Assembly: GCA_029224185.1 (NCBI GenBank)
Contig: CM055205.1
Span: 12,909,319 to 12,973,318 of the forward strand
DNA length: 64,000 bases
Reading direction: 5' to 3'
Source: Karalla daura
Taxonomy: Eukaryota; Chordata; Actinopteri; Chaetodontiformes; Leiognathidae
A program made the position numbers and the translations under genes. The notes below the pieces were generated by a model. It searched no databases, was not told the origin of the DNA, and saw only the letters and a program-made list of their open reading frames with translations. This document shows positions 23,272 through 35,379 of the stretch, piece by piece (the first letter of the stretch is position 1; every line of letters starts with the position of its first letter).

Positions 23272-25682
23272 CTGCTGCCCACAGGAAACACGCTCTGACA
23301 TATGTGGAAGCGTACAGCTCCTTTGGGGGGCAGCTGAGGGAGTGGAGTGGAGCTGAGAGATTCCTCGAAGCTGTGGGGAGAAGGGTGTGATCATTCTGTC
23401 ATAGGGTATTATTGTCATAATGCATAGGCACACACACACACACACACATACGCACACATACTAAAACGGGTGTGTACAAACACGGGCACATTGGACATCT
23501 GATGCATGATATGCCATGGCAGCCCCTGTACAGTACATGCAAACACACAGCTCCACATAGACCTGTAGCGTGTTGACGGCACCCCGCCCCCCAGATGGAG
23601 CCCCATGGGGGCTGCCATTTTCTGCACTGGCACCTGTCACCTGGATCACGCACAATAAATGAAACAAGCACATCAACCTCTGCTCTCTTCCACATTGTTA
23701 TCCACTTCGTTCTCTCTCTTCCCGCCCCTCCATCTCCCTTCACCCCCAACTTTCAATCCCAAGCGTGTTAAACCAGCCAGGTATGATAATTTGGTACCTA
23801 GAGACATGCTCACTTTGCTTGTAGAGTCACCGATTGCTACAGTTTCCCAGCTTAGCTCACAGATGCTCGGACCTGGCTGTGAATCTGACAAAAGGAAATA
23901 CCTCAATTTTGGCTCTTCTTTCCTGACTTCACATGAAAGGTAGAGGCTTATAGTACGGTTGGAGTAAAGCATTAGAGGTAGCTCGAATCGTGTGAAAAGG
24001 TAATAAGTAACAGGGGGCATGGTTATTTTATTCACTTAGAAAAGTAGAAAATCTCACTTTGTATTCCATGTTATTTACAGGTAAGTTCGGATCTTGTGTT
24101 TCCTACTGTACATGAAAGTCGGATTTTACTGTATGTCATGTGTTTATATATTTGTATCTTCTGTATTTACCATCTCAATATGTGAATAAGACAATCATAG
24201 GATATATAAGAAGTTGTTTCCCTTCTCCTGGTAACCCCTGTTACCATGTCCTTGATGACTTTCTTTACTTAGGGTAAACAGATGAGCCCTCAATATTGCA
24301 TCTAACTGAGAATAAAAATAGCAGAAAGGTCAAAGTCATTCAGCTTCTGGAATCAGCAGATAAGCAACTGCATTGTAATTATCATTCTATATTTTGAGAG
24401 CCTAGCGTATATGACTCATATCTTTCTAGAAATTACTCCTCAGAAGGTTGCTGGATGTACTTTTTTTTTAGCTCTTGGCTTATTTAAGGAGTCTTTTTGC
24501 TCTACTTTCACACAAAGAGAAAATCATTATGAGAAATCACAGTTTGCAGATATTTGGAATTCACTTTCGATCTGCCCTGTGCTGCATATCTTTCCCAACT
24601 TTAACCATTTAATTGTCTTCCGCGAAAGAAACTTCTTTACAAGGCAGACTGAGGTCATGTGCGACGATCCTGGCTTAACATATTGATCAGTTTGGCTTCT
24701 CCTGTTTTTGGAAACCTGCCCCCTTGTCATTTTCATGAGTCCCCGTCAAAACTCTTCACACATTTGGTGTCCATTTTGTGCCATTATGAGGGCAGTGAAG
24801 TAGAGTTCCTGGCAGAGGCCAATCACTCTGAGCTTTCCTCTGTTTTTCTCCCCACAGCCAGCTCAGGATTCCTGAAGCACAGGCTTTTCTTACACCATTG
24901 CTGACAGGCTTAACCCACGTCTCACTGCTTCCCATTGTATGTGGTGGCAGCACATGCTTTTCTTTTGTGCGGTTTTATCCATATTTGCAGATTTGTCCAT
25001 ATATACATGGCAAACTGGTGAGAGCTAGACATTACAGAAGCATTGTGCTTTTGCAGTAATTGGTGTGTTTATGCTAAGCGTACAACCAGTGCACATGAGA
25101 GGGTTTGTGATTGGATGACAAGGTTCCTCACATATGATACGATCCACACATCTACGATACCACTGTTGCAGGCTCTGTAAAATATCTGCATAGTGGTTAC
25201 ATTGTCAGAACATATGGTTTATTTCATATGGGACAAACCACTGTGAAGGGGACAGATAATAAACAGTTGTGCGTGAGTGTATGTACTGTATATCTGTGAG
25301 TCCATAACATAGGCTGAGGGTAGAAAGGGATTAACGAGAAATTTTAGTCATGAGTGTGTTTGTAGCATGAAGACGCCAGAAAGCACTTTCAGAGGCACAG
25401 ATGGGTGCATTAGTACACAGTAGGAGCTTATGATTTATTTCTTTTTGCAGCCAAAGTCTTCATGGGGGGTTTAGATATAATTATTTCAGATTTTTTTTCC
25501 CTCCTTTTGATGTTGTTGTTTGGGGTCCTCACTGGCAAGGGTGTTCATTTTATAATTGTTGGGGTAAATGGCTGCTGTCAGATCTGCAACATTGTTCCTC
25601 TGGAGGACTAAAGAAGATGAGCGAGCAACATTGTGGCGAGAGGCCCCGTCGTCCATTTTTAAAGGTCATGAGCGAACAAGAT
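23272..25682. other. non-coding stretch with a short CA tract
   Basis: Overlapping minus-strand frames of 70-120 codons at 23399-24035 are in conflicting registers and not recognisable. A short (CA)10 tract at 23429-23449 is followed by interrupted CA. Frames at 24411-24953 likewise have no family resemblance. An exact ACAGGTAAGT donor-like string lies at 24078-24087, without a matching acceptor or open frame upstream. Confidence 0.6.
23429..23449. repeat. (CA)10 microsatellite
   Basis: A short CA run followed by ACGCACACATA. Confidence 0.88.
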
Positions 25683-26112
25683 AAATCTCTGACGCTGTGA
25701 CAACACTGGGTGTCTCCTCTTTTCTGTCACTTTCCCTCTCTCGCTCTCTATCTCTATGAACTCATGCTCTCTTGCTCCCTCTGTCTCCCAACTCTCAGTT
25801 GCCTGTCCAGATGAATATCCCAACATTCAATCTTTGAATTTTCATCCCAAGATTGATCAATCACCACTGCAAATTGCTGTCTGTCTCTGTCTTCCTCTCC
25901 TCTACCATTCCCTGTGCAGCTGTTATCTCTGCTACTGCAATGTTCCTCATCGTTCCCTTCCTGCCATCAGTTCTGTAACTCCCCTTTACCACCATCTTTG
26001 CTTTCCCACAAACACCTTCCCTGCTGCTTCTCCTTCCTCTCTCTGTTCTGCTTCTGGTCAGCTCCTCCTCCTCTCTCTTCTGCATCCTTTTCTCCCCCTC
26101 TGCACATCTGCC
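25683..26112. repeat. C/T-skewed low-complexity tract
   Basis: Over about 400 bp the plus strand is dominated by C and T (strings such as TCCCTCTCTCGCTCTC and CTCCTCCTCCTCTCTC). The overlapping plus-strand frames of 139 and 120 codons are Ser/Leu/Pro/Cys-rich because of this skew and are not genes. Confidence 0.7.
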
Positions 26113-26329
26113 ATGCTATCCGCATTATGTTTCCAGTACAACTTAATATCAATTCGGCAAACTTTGTTGGCTTAAATGTCAAAAAATTTGTCCTAATTAT
26201 TTGCCAAAATGCCAAATCCTTTACAAAGAAAGATAGATTCTTCTGTGTAAGAAAAAAAGGGATAAAACTGCATTAGTAAATAAATCTCTCTGCTCATCTG
26301 CAGTTGTTTTTTTTTTTTCTTTTTTTATG

Positions 26330-26560
26330 TGGCTAGCCGTGGTGGGGGATCCAACTGTGATGGAGTGCCAAGATGAAGGCTCCATCATCGTTATTATTAT
26401 TCATGATTTAGGCGCGTAAAATCAAGACCTTCGTGAAGTAAACAGGACAAGCCGATGGTAAAGAGAAGCCTTGGCCCCTCCGCTATAAATTCCCTTTGCG
26501 AAAAGGACACTTTGATATTCGAAGCTTTATTAGTATGCCCTTTCTTTTGGCATTGTAAGG
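26330..26560. other. repeat-free block with forkhead-like site, possible enhancer
   Basis: The block contains an exact forkhead-type core GTAAACA (26438-26444), a TTATTATTATTCATGATTTAGG stretch just upstream and a GCTATAAATTCCC motif near 26482. It lacks simple repeats apart from the short TTA run. The regulatory call is inference from motif content only. Confidence 0.2.
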
Positions 26561-28107
26561 GAAAGTAAACTACTATTCAGAATGAGATTTAGAGCCCTTA
26601 GGTGATAAAGAAAGTTGTGGTGAGATGGGAGATGACAGAAGACAGATAGGGCAGGGTTCACAGTGAAAGAAGACGATAAATCAGCATGCAAATGGTTATT
26701 AGAAAATCTCCTGCTTATCACCAACTCGGCAGAAAGACCGGGATGTAATGACTTTCTCTGCGTCTGATTAAAAGCAGACTTTTTTTTCAATGGGCAAGTC
26801 GATATGAAGTATGAAAACATGTCCGTTGACAAGTAGTCGTCTTTTTTTTGCCTCTTTTTGACTTGCTGTTTCATCACTCCAGTCTCCAGCACAGAGGCAG
26901 AGAGCTGTGGGAAGATGAGAGCAAATGGAAAATGAATAAGCAACATCTCATATTTATTTTGTGGGGAACATAGCTGAGGAGATAGTAGACGTACAGTTGC
27001 GAATAACAAAAGGGACAAAGGGATGTAGAAATGAAATGTAACAACTTCACATGTTGATATAAAAAAATACAGCCCGGTGCTACCCGTCAGAAATACTGAG
27101 CTGTTCGTTAGCTCAATCCTATCCAGCAGCTACTAGTGATTTCCTTGGTAGTTCCCTCTCAAATACATTCTGAAGACACCCGTAGAAGTGTCTGAATGAT
27201 TAAAACAGATTATAGTTAACTGAAAGGCACAGGAAACAGATGGATCCTTCTCCCCAGCCGAAAAGAAAGGGATGGCGTGACAAGGAAGCAAGCTGCTAAT
27301 GAGCTGCTGAATAATAGAAGGTCTGTGTGTCTCTGTTTTCATTTAGTTCAAGTCTCCGTGGCCTTTAAGGTGGCTTCCTCAACAGGTTTGAGTATTCAGA
27401 AAACAAAGACACAGAGATGGAGCAAGATATTGACAATGTGTCTGGAAAGAGAGGCAAATACAGTGAGAAATCTCTGCTCAAGCCACTCGTCTCCAGGTAT
27501 CAATAGCAAAATGTCCTCGGGGATCCTCACTTAGATCAGACTCTGCTTTGCAGCTTGATGCACTGCAAGACTTGTAACGGTTTGTAGCACTGTTGTAGCA
27601 CTGTGGTGCTATCATTGCTCGAATTAGAAGTAAAAATAAAAATCTACATTCTTCCTCCTTTGGGGCATGATGCTTCTCTGTGAATTCACATACTGCTATT
27701 TCATCTTTATACGCAGTGTACCTTCATACTACTATGAAACTGCTAGAGCTGTACAGCAGGACCTCATTACAATGAGAACCTTCATCGGCACAAATACTTA
27801 ATAACATTCACTCCCCACTGTAACAACTACCAGAGATATATAGTGGGAATGTTCATGCCAAAACTTTGCTGAAAACAGTAATCTGTGGATCGTATCTGTG
27901 GCCTAGTTTGCTTATAAAGATTTTGCTTTAACTTCATTCACACCATGGAATAGGAATTGACTCATTTGCTGAGTATATATGAAGCAAATTTTGCCGTACA
28001 GCATCCAGGCCTCACTGAAGGGTGTGGATTAGATCGGGCTAAACCTGCTGGACAAATCTTGTGCTTATACTACAGTGCTGTCACCTGTTAACAGAGCTTG
28101 ACATATT

Positions 28108-28366
28108 CTGGTAAGCACTGTCACCTCACAGCAAGAAGGCTCCAGGTTTAACTCAATTTTCTTTCTGCAGCGTTCTTCCCTTCCTCGTTTTCTTCCAGTT
28201 CTCACACCATTTAAAAACACACATCCAATCCCGGTGACTTACATTTATGGTCCTAAACTGGGTACTTTTTTATCAAAGTGACCTCAGTCTGAAGGGTGAT
28301 GTTGCATCATTTGACAGCAGTTAGGTACAAAAGGGCAATGGATGGATGGCTGAATAGATGGGTAAC
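28108..28366 (+). repeat. dispersed short repeat, near full length, decayed
   Basis: It opens with GTAAGCACTGTCACCTCACAGCAAGAAGGCTCCAGG, matching the start of the common fish repeat ('ttagcactgttgcctcacagcaagaaggtcctgggttcgattcc'). It ends in an ATGGATGGATGGCTGAATAGATGG tail. The middle is strongly diverged. The B-box-like GGTTTAACTCAATTTT at 28144 is degenerate. It belongs to the same family as 6855, 35380 and 48975. Confidence 0.7.
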
Positions 28367-29748
28367 GGAATGCGAGATAAAATGTCTTGGCAATGTATCC
28401 GTGCATCAGAGGTATTAAGTGCTGGTTATTGATACACAGTTAATCACCGACATTTAAAAAAATGGGGGCACATATTTGGCAGATTTGTCTCAGCAAAGCG
28501 CAATAGAGGCGTACAGTGATACAGATGGTGATAAATGATGTGTGAGTGTCTGTGAGGGCATGAAATGCACCTGCATGAACCACATCTGACAGTGAGCGGC
28601 AGAGCGTTGGTGATGGAGCAGCGTGGAGAGTGATGGATCAGCACAGTGAAAGAGGGCGAGGTGAGAGGCAGATTTCAGCAAAAGATGTGTGAGGAGGAGA
28701 TCAGGACAGAGAGGATTAAAGAGCCAGTGTCATGTGGGTGTGTGAGCGTGTGTGAAAGAGAAAGTAGGTCTTTTAGGAGCTTTCTGCTGTCTTACAATGC
28801 AGGGGCAGGGATGAAAAGAGTAAAAGTAGATCTGCACCACATGAGCACGAACTCTCCTTCTTTCTCGCTGCACCAAGCATGGTGCGTGTGAGTGAGTGTG
28901 TGGTAACAGGTTAAAATGGGAAACGGAAAGACTAAAATACTGCAGTTGTGCTGAGCAGCATGGAGAAGCTTTTTCTGTAACTTCTCTGAGGATATTGTGG
29001 CGACTGTGCTCACCATTAATCAGAGCTTCCCGTGGGCCACAGCCATGCCTCAAATGCTGTAATCAGGGAGAGAGAGAATGAGACGGACAGACTAGATTGC
29101 AGCAGACCTTTTACTGTAATACACATGAATAAAAATGATGTGGTGCAGGTTGTGTAATTTCCCAGACTTCCCTCTGTGGACTAAGTTTAACTCATGGTGC
29201 AGAATTAAAAACTGGAGGAGAGCAGAAAAAGTCATGGCAGTGACCTTGACCGTTCATATGAAGATAGCCACCTCTATCACACAGGCACAGAAACACATCC
29301 CATTATTGCACTGTGTCATGTAGTATTGAGACTAAAGTCTCTTGAGACAGTCACAATTTACTCTCTTCCAGTGTTCAAGAGCAGCTTGCAGGCCAGAGTT
29401 CACCCAACCTACTACACAGTAACTAACACTACTGAAAAGTGAAGACATTGGCTATCAAGTTTGTTTTTTTTTCAGTCCATTCTTCAGCATAACTAAGATT
29501 TCTCATGATTCTTTGTGCTGTTTTTTGAAAATAATTGCAATATTTCTAAAATTTCACTCAAGTGCAATTATTGGGGTTTTTGCGCATGACCCAAAAAATT
29601 ACATCTGACAAGAGTCTACTTTGAGGAATATGGTCATCCAAAATAGTCAATGGTCAATTTAGAAAATGTTCTGTCTCACTCCATATTGAACCATCTTGTT
29701 TGAAGTGACCCCCCACAGCATGTCCAGTGACCTGTAAATGTGAAAAAA

Positions 29749-29925
29749 GTGTTTCCATTACACATTTTGTGATAGACTTTGGTATCAACACTTCATGAGA
29801 GTTCAAAAATGTTTTAGCAATCCTTGAGAGATTTTGAAGGAATGTAGGTGTTTCCATTACCTTTTTACCTTTTTTATTACTTTCATTACCTTTTTACACA
29901 TTTCTAGGGGTAATGGGAATGTAGC
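29749..29925. repeat. possible MITE remnant with GTTTCCATTAC motifs
   Basis: GTGTTTCCATTACAC (29749) and GGTGTTTCCATTACC (29847) are direct copies. GGGGTAATGGGAATG near 29907 is an inverted, diverged copy of the second. The same motif family occurs at 19137-19207. The arrangement suggests a decayed non-autonomous DNA element whose left boundary may lie near 29540, but I cannot define its ends or target duplication. Confidence 0.3.
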
Positions 29926-29964
29926 TTCTGTCTTTTTCTAATGAGGCACTGAGGGTCAACATTG

Positions 29965-29966
<2 letters not shown>

Positions 29967-30012
<46 letters not shown>

Positions 30013-30028
30013 GTGTGTGTGTGTGTGT
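29967..30028. repeat. (GT)31 microsatellite
   Basis: A GT run of 62 bp with a single GC interruption (GTGTGCGTGT) near 30007. Confidence 0.97.
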
Positions 30029-31537
30029 AAAACCCAAAAGCATGATTCTTGACCACCTCACAGGCCCATAAAAATTGTCACACTCCCTATAAAAGCTGTT
30101 ATCTGTGCAGCTTCATCTGCTCAGGAGGATGTGTAGGCACCACAGCAGACTCCGAGGTGACGGTCACGTCACACGACATGAACACCAACAGTCAGAGCTA
30201 CACCTGCTTTACAACCAGCAGTAAAGAATCAGACCAGAGATATTTCATTTCTTCTCAGTGGTGACAAATCCCAACAATCCTATCAGAAGCAGCTCTGAGC
30301 CGTTTTGCTCCTACCAGAGATGTAAACCTCATCACTCAAGCGGGAGTGTCAGAGTTTAGGTTTATTTTCACCAGTAGATTTGGTGCACCATAGTGAGTAT
30401 TTATAGTTCTGTGTTGCACTAAAATTGAGAGACAGCGCACTGCCCGTTTTAATGATGGAACATGTCAGTCTGCGCAATATTGTGGTTAATTGTTGTGTTT
30501 TTGGACAACAGTGGAGCTTTATGGCACAGAAGGATAAGCTAAATTAGGCGTTGGCTACGCAGACAATGCTTATTAGCAGGGAGAATTCATCTGCGGTTCT
30601 TGTGTTTTTGAGGGATTTGAAATATAAACAGACACATCCTTCAGTGCAGTGTGCTGGTGCACCACCTTTATCTAACAGATCTTGGGGGTATTATTTAATG
30701 GGTTTCTCTACCAGGTAAGCCTTTGCTTTGTAAAATGGAAGGAAACCACATCGACATGATTGCCTCACATTAGGCAAAGTGTTTTTTAGTGCCATAACAA
30801 TCCCTCGCTTCATGTTATTATACATAAAAATGATTCAGTGGATTTTCACAAGGTGAGATAATCTGTGTTGGTAGATTACAGCTTGCGTTTCATGACTGAT
30901 GTCACCATAATGGTGCAGGAGAAGGCACCTAATGAGAATCTTTGCCGTCTGTGAGACAATGCGTGTAGGAAATAATATATGCCTGTAATCATGAGCTCAC
31001 TTTGTTTAATTTCATGCACGTGAAACAAAATGCATTGTTTGGTACTAAGTGATTTTTACATGCATAGGTCTATCTTCTCAGAAGTTGTAAAATAGAAAAA
31101 GTCCTTTATTCTCATGCTTATTGTCTTATTTTCCACATGATGTGAGCACAGCTTCATTGAGTACCATATTTTCAAATGTTTTAATCAAATGGAAAATAAA
31201 GTTAATGACCTTACAGATTGTACACTACATCACTACTGCTTACTCCATTCCCTGTGCAAGGGAATGCAAGACTACCATAAAGCAGACTACCGCCTCTGTA
31301 GGTGGAGGTGGCCTCGAGAGGTGATGTGACCCTCTAGAGTCTCACGTTTTAGCTCTTTCTCCTCTCAGCATTCAGCTGCAGTTTTGAGTCCCAGGGAAAA
31401 GCATGTGTGCCACCACGGGTGGTAGTGTGTGTTATTAATGGCAGGGGAGCTCTGGAGAGGGGTCACTGGTGAAACACATGGGGTCATGTTGGACTGTTCA
31501 TGCATTAGGCTGTGGCAGGGTATGTGGTAGAGTGTCC
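30029..31537. other. unique non-coding DNA
   Basis: No gene is recognisable; frames are 71 codons or less. About 30500-31060 is free of simple repeats and AT-rich, with scattered homeodomain-like cores (CTAAATTAGGCG near 30537, TTTAATTTCATGCACGTG near 31005). A splice-like microsegment is bounded by an AACAG acceptor at 30673-30677 and an ACCAGGTAAGC donor at 30711-30721; 38 bp is too short to support. Confidence 0.55.
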
Positions 31538-31578
31538 GTGTGTGTCTATGTGTGTGTGTGTGTGGGTGCGTGTGTGTG
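31538..31578. repeat. interrupted GT microsatellite
   Basis: GT units interrupted by CTAT, GGGTGC and GG. A 115-codon minus-strand frame that crosses it (His/Thr-rich) is an artefact. Confidence 0.85.
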
Positions 31579-32324
31579 GCCTTTCTAAGGGGTGACTGGG
31601 TTTCTGAAAAGCATGGAAAACTCAGTGACAGGGTTATATTGAAGAGGAGAGGGGGGTCACGTAACCAAGCAGAGCATATGTGTGGAAGTGAACATGCTCC
31701 GAGGTGACGCATGCAGCCGTGCGCGGACGACTGAGGCCAGGTGATCCATACCTGGTGTCATGTCGTCGCTGATAAAGCAGCAATGAGAGATCATGATGCT
31801 CTCTGGCTCTCAATCTCTACCCTAGAGGAATCTGTGTGTAGAAATATCCACAGACTGCCAGCTCTAGGGAGCACAGATTCAAAAGCCATTGATTTCCATA
31901 AGATATTTTACCATTGCGTTAATAAATCTACAGATATGTTCCCATTACAGCATTTCACAAAATTCAATAAATAAAATTTGGTCTCCTTAACTTTCATGGC
32001 CAGTGACGTTTTGCGCATTTCCCAAGGCTATGGTAATACACCTTGTTATTCAAGACAAACTGGGCAGTAAATTACATTTTTATGATAGAAACATGTCTAA
32101 TTTTGCAATAATATAGCTCCTTATTATTTCTTCTCCATTCCTTTTCTCACACTCTGATCGATTGAGCAAAATTTGTCCTACAGATCTTTCTGTTTTAATT
32201 CACTCATGCAGGGTGGTTTGCGGTTTATTCAATGCAAGAGGCTTACGTTGTAATGTTGTATGTAGCTCACGAAGCTACTCTCATGGTAAGATTTTCTGAT
32301 CCCTTAAGTAATAAAAAGAAATGC
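31579..32324. other. non-coding stretch, no gene seen
   Basis: Only a 77-codon plus-strand frame of no recognisable character and AT-rich unique DNA. Confidence 0.6.
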
Positions 32325-32495
32325 AGAGGCCAAGTAGGTCAGCTGGTAGGAGATGTGTCTTGTGCTGAGGCCGAGTCCTCAGCAGAACCCAGGTTTGATT
32401 TTAGCCCCTGGCTGTCTGCATGTTTTCCCCTTGCTCTTGCTTTCTATTCTGACTCTCTGCAGCTGTTTTTGTCCAACAGGGTCCAAAAAAATATG
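32325..32495 (+). repeat. tRNA-derived SINE-like copy
   Basis: The order of parts fits a common fish SINE-like repeat: GTCAGCTGGTAGGAG (A-box region), TGTGCTGAGGCCGAGTCCTCAGCAGAACCCAGGTTTGATTTTAGCC (with a degenerate B-box GGTTTGATTTT near 32391), CTGTCTGCATGTTTTCCCC, ACTCTCTGCAGCTGTTTTTGTCCAACAGGGTCC and an A-rich end at 32484-32490. The family end is normally '..ctctgcaactgtcctgtccaataaaggc..'. The copy is diverged, and two frames of 60 and 99 codons over it are by-products. Confidence 0.6.
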
Positions 32496-35003
32496 GTTTC
32501 ATGCACCTGGGAGACAAGGAGGGATAAATAAATGACAAGATTTTTGGATAGGATTAACAAATAAGCATGTGCTTGCTTGCCTTTCCCAGGTGCATCTGAT
32601 GAGAGGGTGTCTGATTAGTTCGCTGCTCCTGCCATAGGTGTATCCAGCAAGTGGAGTAGCAGCATTTTTAAAAAAAAATTTAATGAAGACAGATGAAAGA
32701 CAAAAGGCAGCCATTTTCAGGCCAGATGGATGAAGTCAAATGATCCATCTGGATGGGATGGAGTGAAAGTTTTGAAACAAAGCTTGTCATTTGCTACGTA
32801 AAACCCACATTTAAAATGAAATGGAGTTAGTTCAGCCACGTCAAGCTGTCAAGCTCACTTTCTGCGCTGACAGTTTAATATAGAGGCCACCTCCTTTTTT
32901 CAGCACAGAGGTGCACTATGGTTGCACTCCAGCAGGACTGCAGACTAAGCCATATTAACTACCTGCTTGACAGTGACTGCAAAGTGAAACACATCTACAC
33001 GCATAGTTGTAGGGATAAATCACAAAAACAGGAGATTTACAATACAAACACAAAGGAATAACACAATAATAATCATACAACATAACACAAGATAATTGTA
33101 CAGATAAACAACTGCTGGATTGATCTTGAGAAAAAATGAAAAATAAACAGAAGAAAAAACATTACTGCCTGTGTTGTTAAAGGAGAAATCAATAGCGTTC
33201 ATAAAGCCCAGCTTCAGTTCAGTCAGAGATGAAGCAAAGGCTGACGTGGCTGTGGAGCCAAACTAGCAAACAAACAAACAAATAAAAAGCAGTCGGCAAT
33301 GATGGCAATGACAGCAGGGTGGAAATGTTTAGAGATAGGTGGAGACAACACAGCATTATATCGATGATTGGAGGCCCAGGTGTATTCAGTAGCAGGAGAA
33401 ACAAAAAGGCTCAGAGTGAACAACATGGCCACTGGGGAGAAGAGTGATACCTCACCTCATTTTACAGGCTACAGAGCTAATTAGCTGTTCAGCTGCAGCA
33501 CATTCAGCAGAAGGTAAATGTCCCCATCTCTCCCGTTCCCTATATTGTAATGCTGCCATCCTGGCCGCTTTCCAGATGTTGCCAATCAATCATGCACAGA
33601 AAAGAAGCATTTCTGATGCAAATATACAAGGAGCGTTTCACCACGCTCTCAATCTTTTGTTGCCCCTGTTCCAACTCTCAAAGTGAAATAATTAGGCTGT
33701 CAAAGTAAAACATGAAATGCATTGTTCTGGTACTGCTTTAAATTCAGAATAAATCCAACAGGATTAGAAAATTAAGATGTTCTGTTTTATACTTTGTATG
33801 AACTTTTGTGGAATTCAGGGGTTTTGCAAAAATGATAAAAAAAAATACAAAAGTTCTTTGATGTTATTTTTATCATCAAAAAGGATGACTAACAGTGAGT
33901 TCAGGTGAATGTTAACAGCAGAACCGTTGAATTCTTAACCTTCCAGTTGAAAATAAGTATAATACTCCATACAATGCTATATAATACAAAGTCTGTAGTA
34001 GGATGGCTGCACAGTTGAGAAGACCAGGCACGTGTGCTGAAGTGAGGGATTCCTCCAGTGGTCTGCTATCTTACAAATACTGGACTGTGTGAGTGGAAAC
34101 ATTCGGGTCTGTAATGAGTCAGATCAATCACTCTACAGTGTCTGCAGCCTGGAGCTCAGCTTAAATTAGCCAAGGTAGAAGGCTCACGGGGAGAGGAGTG
34201 CAGTCCATGGAGACTCAGGAGTTAACCCACCAACTCGTACATGGCTACCGTCACTAAAAGAGATTAACCAGGACGAGAGCTTGACATATGTTTCCTCCTG
34301 TGAGCATTCCTCCCGCTGCTCATTCTCTCTTCCTTTTTTTCCCCCCTATCTTTCTTCCCCTCGCTCTCTGTTTCCTTATCTGCCCGCCCACCACCGCCTC
34401 AGATAAAGCCAACAAATCTTCCGCTTACCTCTCTCGCCACCATGTTTGGTATATCCCCCTCTTCCACTCTTCCGTCCTCCCCCTCCTTTCTTTTTTCTCC
34501 CCTCTCTCTTTCTATGCCTTTTTCATGATCTATTTTTCTCTTCATGTTGACTTATGTCTGCTCACGTCATGACCTTTTTTGTTTTGCCTAAGTCTTCCAA
34601 CAGTAGCATGACAAATAGGTGATGGGGAAGTAGAAATTCTCATGCTCAGAGGTTTGAACCTGGTTAAAATTACTTTCATGTGAAATTACTTCAGTCATCT
34701 ATCCAAATCCCTACCCCGCAAGTATAAATAGGGCTGTATGTATGCAGGCCGCATATTCACAACGCCTCATTAGGTTATGCAATAAAGAAGAAGGGGGAAA
34801 AGAGAGGAGAGAATGGCATGTGTGTTTGTGCGTGTGAGTGAATCTTCTGTTTTCATTTTAACCTGCTTCTTCTGTAACGAATTTACATTTAGCTTCATAT
34901 TCCAGGAGTAAATTATTGAGTAGATGATTGAACTACAAAAATTTTCTTGGAAATGGAAATAGCATTTGTAAGATTCATGTTGCAGAATGTGTGTTTGTTG
35001 AGA
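32496..35003. other. unique non-coding DNA
   Basis: No gene is recognisable. It contains an A-run (32670-32679), a purine/A-rich segment 33040-33190, the TAATTA palindrome block (33455-33670) and a C/T-skewed tract at 34305-34565 whose 94-codon plus-strand frame (Phe/Leu/Ser/Pro) is an artefact. Confidence 0.55.
33455..33670. other. repeat-free block with TAATTA palindrome, possible enhancer
   Basis: A perfect 12-bp palindrome AGCTAATTAGCT at 33475-33486 holds the homeodomain core TAATTA. It is followed by CAGCTGCAG (E-box CAGCTG near 33491) and a balanced, repeat-free 180 bp that includes CCAATCAATCATGC near 33581. Such clustering is typical of vertebrate enhancers, but conservation is unknown. 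Confidence 0.2.
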
Positions 35004-35034
35004 TCAGTCAGTCAGTTAGTCAGTCAGTCAGTAT
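35004..35034. repeat. (CAGT)n tetranucleotide repeat
   Basis: About seven units of CAGT with one TAGT variant. Confidence 0.9.
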
Positions 35035-35379
35035 CAGCTGGCAAAAGAAATATATTCGATTTATCTTGGGTGAAAAAATAATCAGCGAAATACTGGTTCC
35101 TGCCCTCAAAATTTTTTGATGTTTCAGGAAATTACACTAATAATTTCAGTTTCACTAAATTTTTCAAATTTTATTTAAATTGTAAAAGATATTGTTATTA
35201 TAATTATATACAAAAAGAAAACAGCAGCTGTAACAGTGACTTGATGTCCCCTTGTTTCTGAGCAATTCTGACACTTTTACCCAAAATTTGGTGAATTGCC
35301 TCTCAGCAAGATGGTTTGAAACCTGGTTGAACCAATGACCTTTCTGCATTCAGTTTGTATGTTCATATACTTTTCTCCA
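35035..35379. other. AT-rich non-coding DNA
   Basis: Nothing recognisable. A very AT-rich segment spans 35105-35220. Confidence 0.6.

Larger units (their letters stand above)
26113..29748. other. mostly unique non-coding DNA
   Basis: This holds a T-rich run (26307-26327), a repeat-free block at 26330-26560 and a dispersed repeat at 28108-28366, all listed separately. A 162-codon minus-strand frame (26530-27018) is not recognisable. Overlapping frames at 28444-29081 lie in GTGTGTGAGC-type degenerate repeats. From about 29540 the sequence may belong to the element listed at 29749-29925. Confidence 0.55.

Noticed and set aside
25756..26276. Overlapping plus-strand frames of 139 and 120 codons
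   Set aside because: Both arise from the C/T-skewed tract and are open because stop codons are rare in pyrimidine-rich DNA.
26530..27018. 162-codon minus-strand frame
   Set aside because: No recognisable domain, no splice or promoter context. Its length is within chance for a window of this size.
30673..30721. Short segment with AACAG acceptor and ACCAGGTAAGC donor
   Set aside because: At about 38 bp with no distinctive frame, it is indistinguishable from chance splice-like strings.
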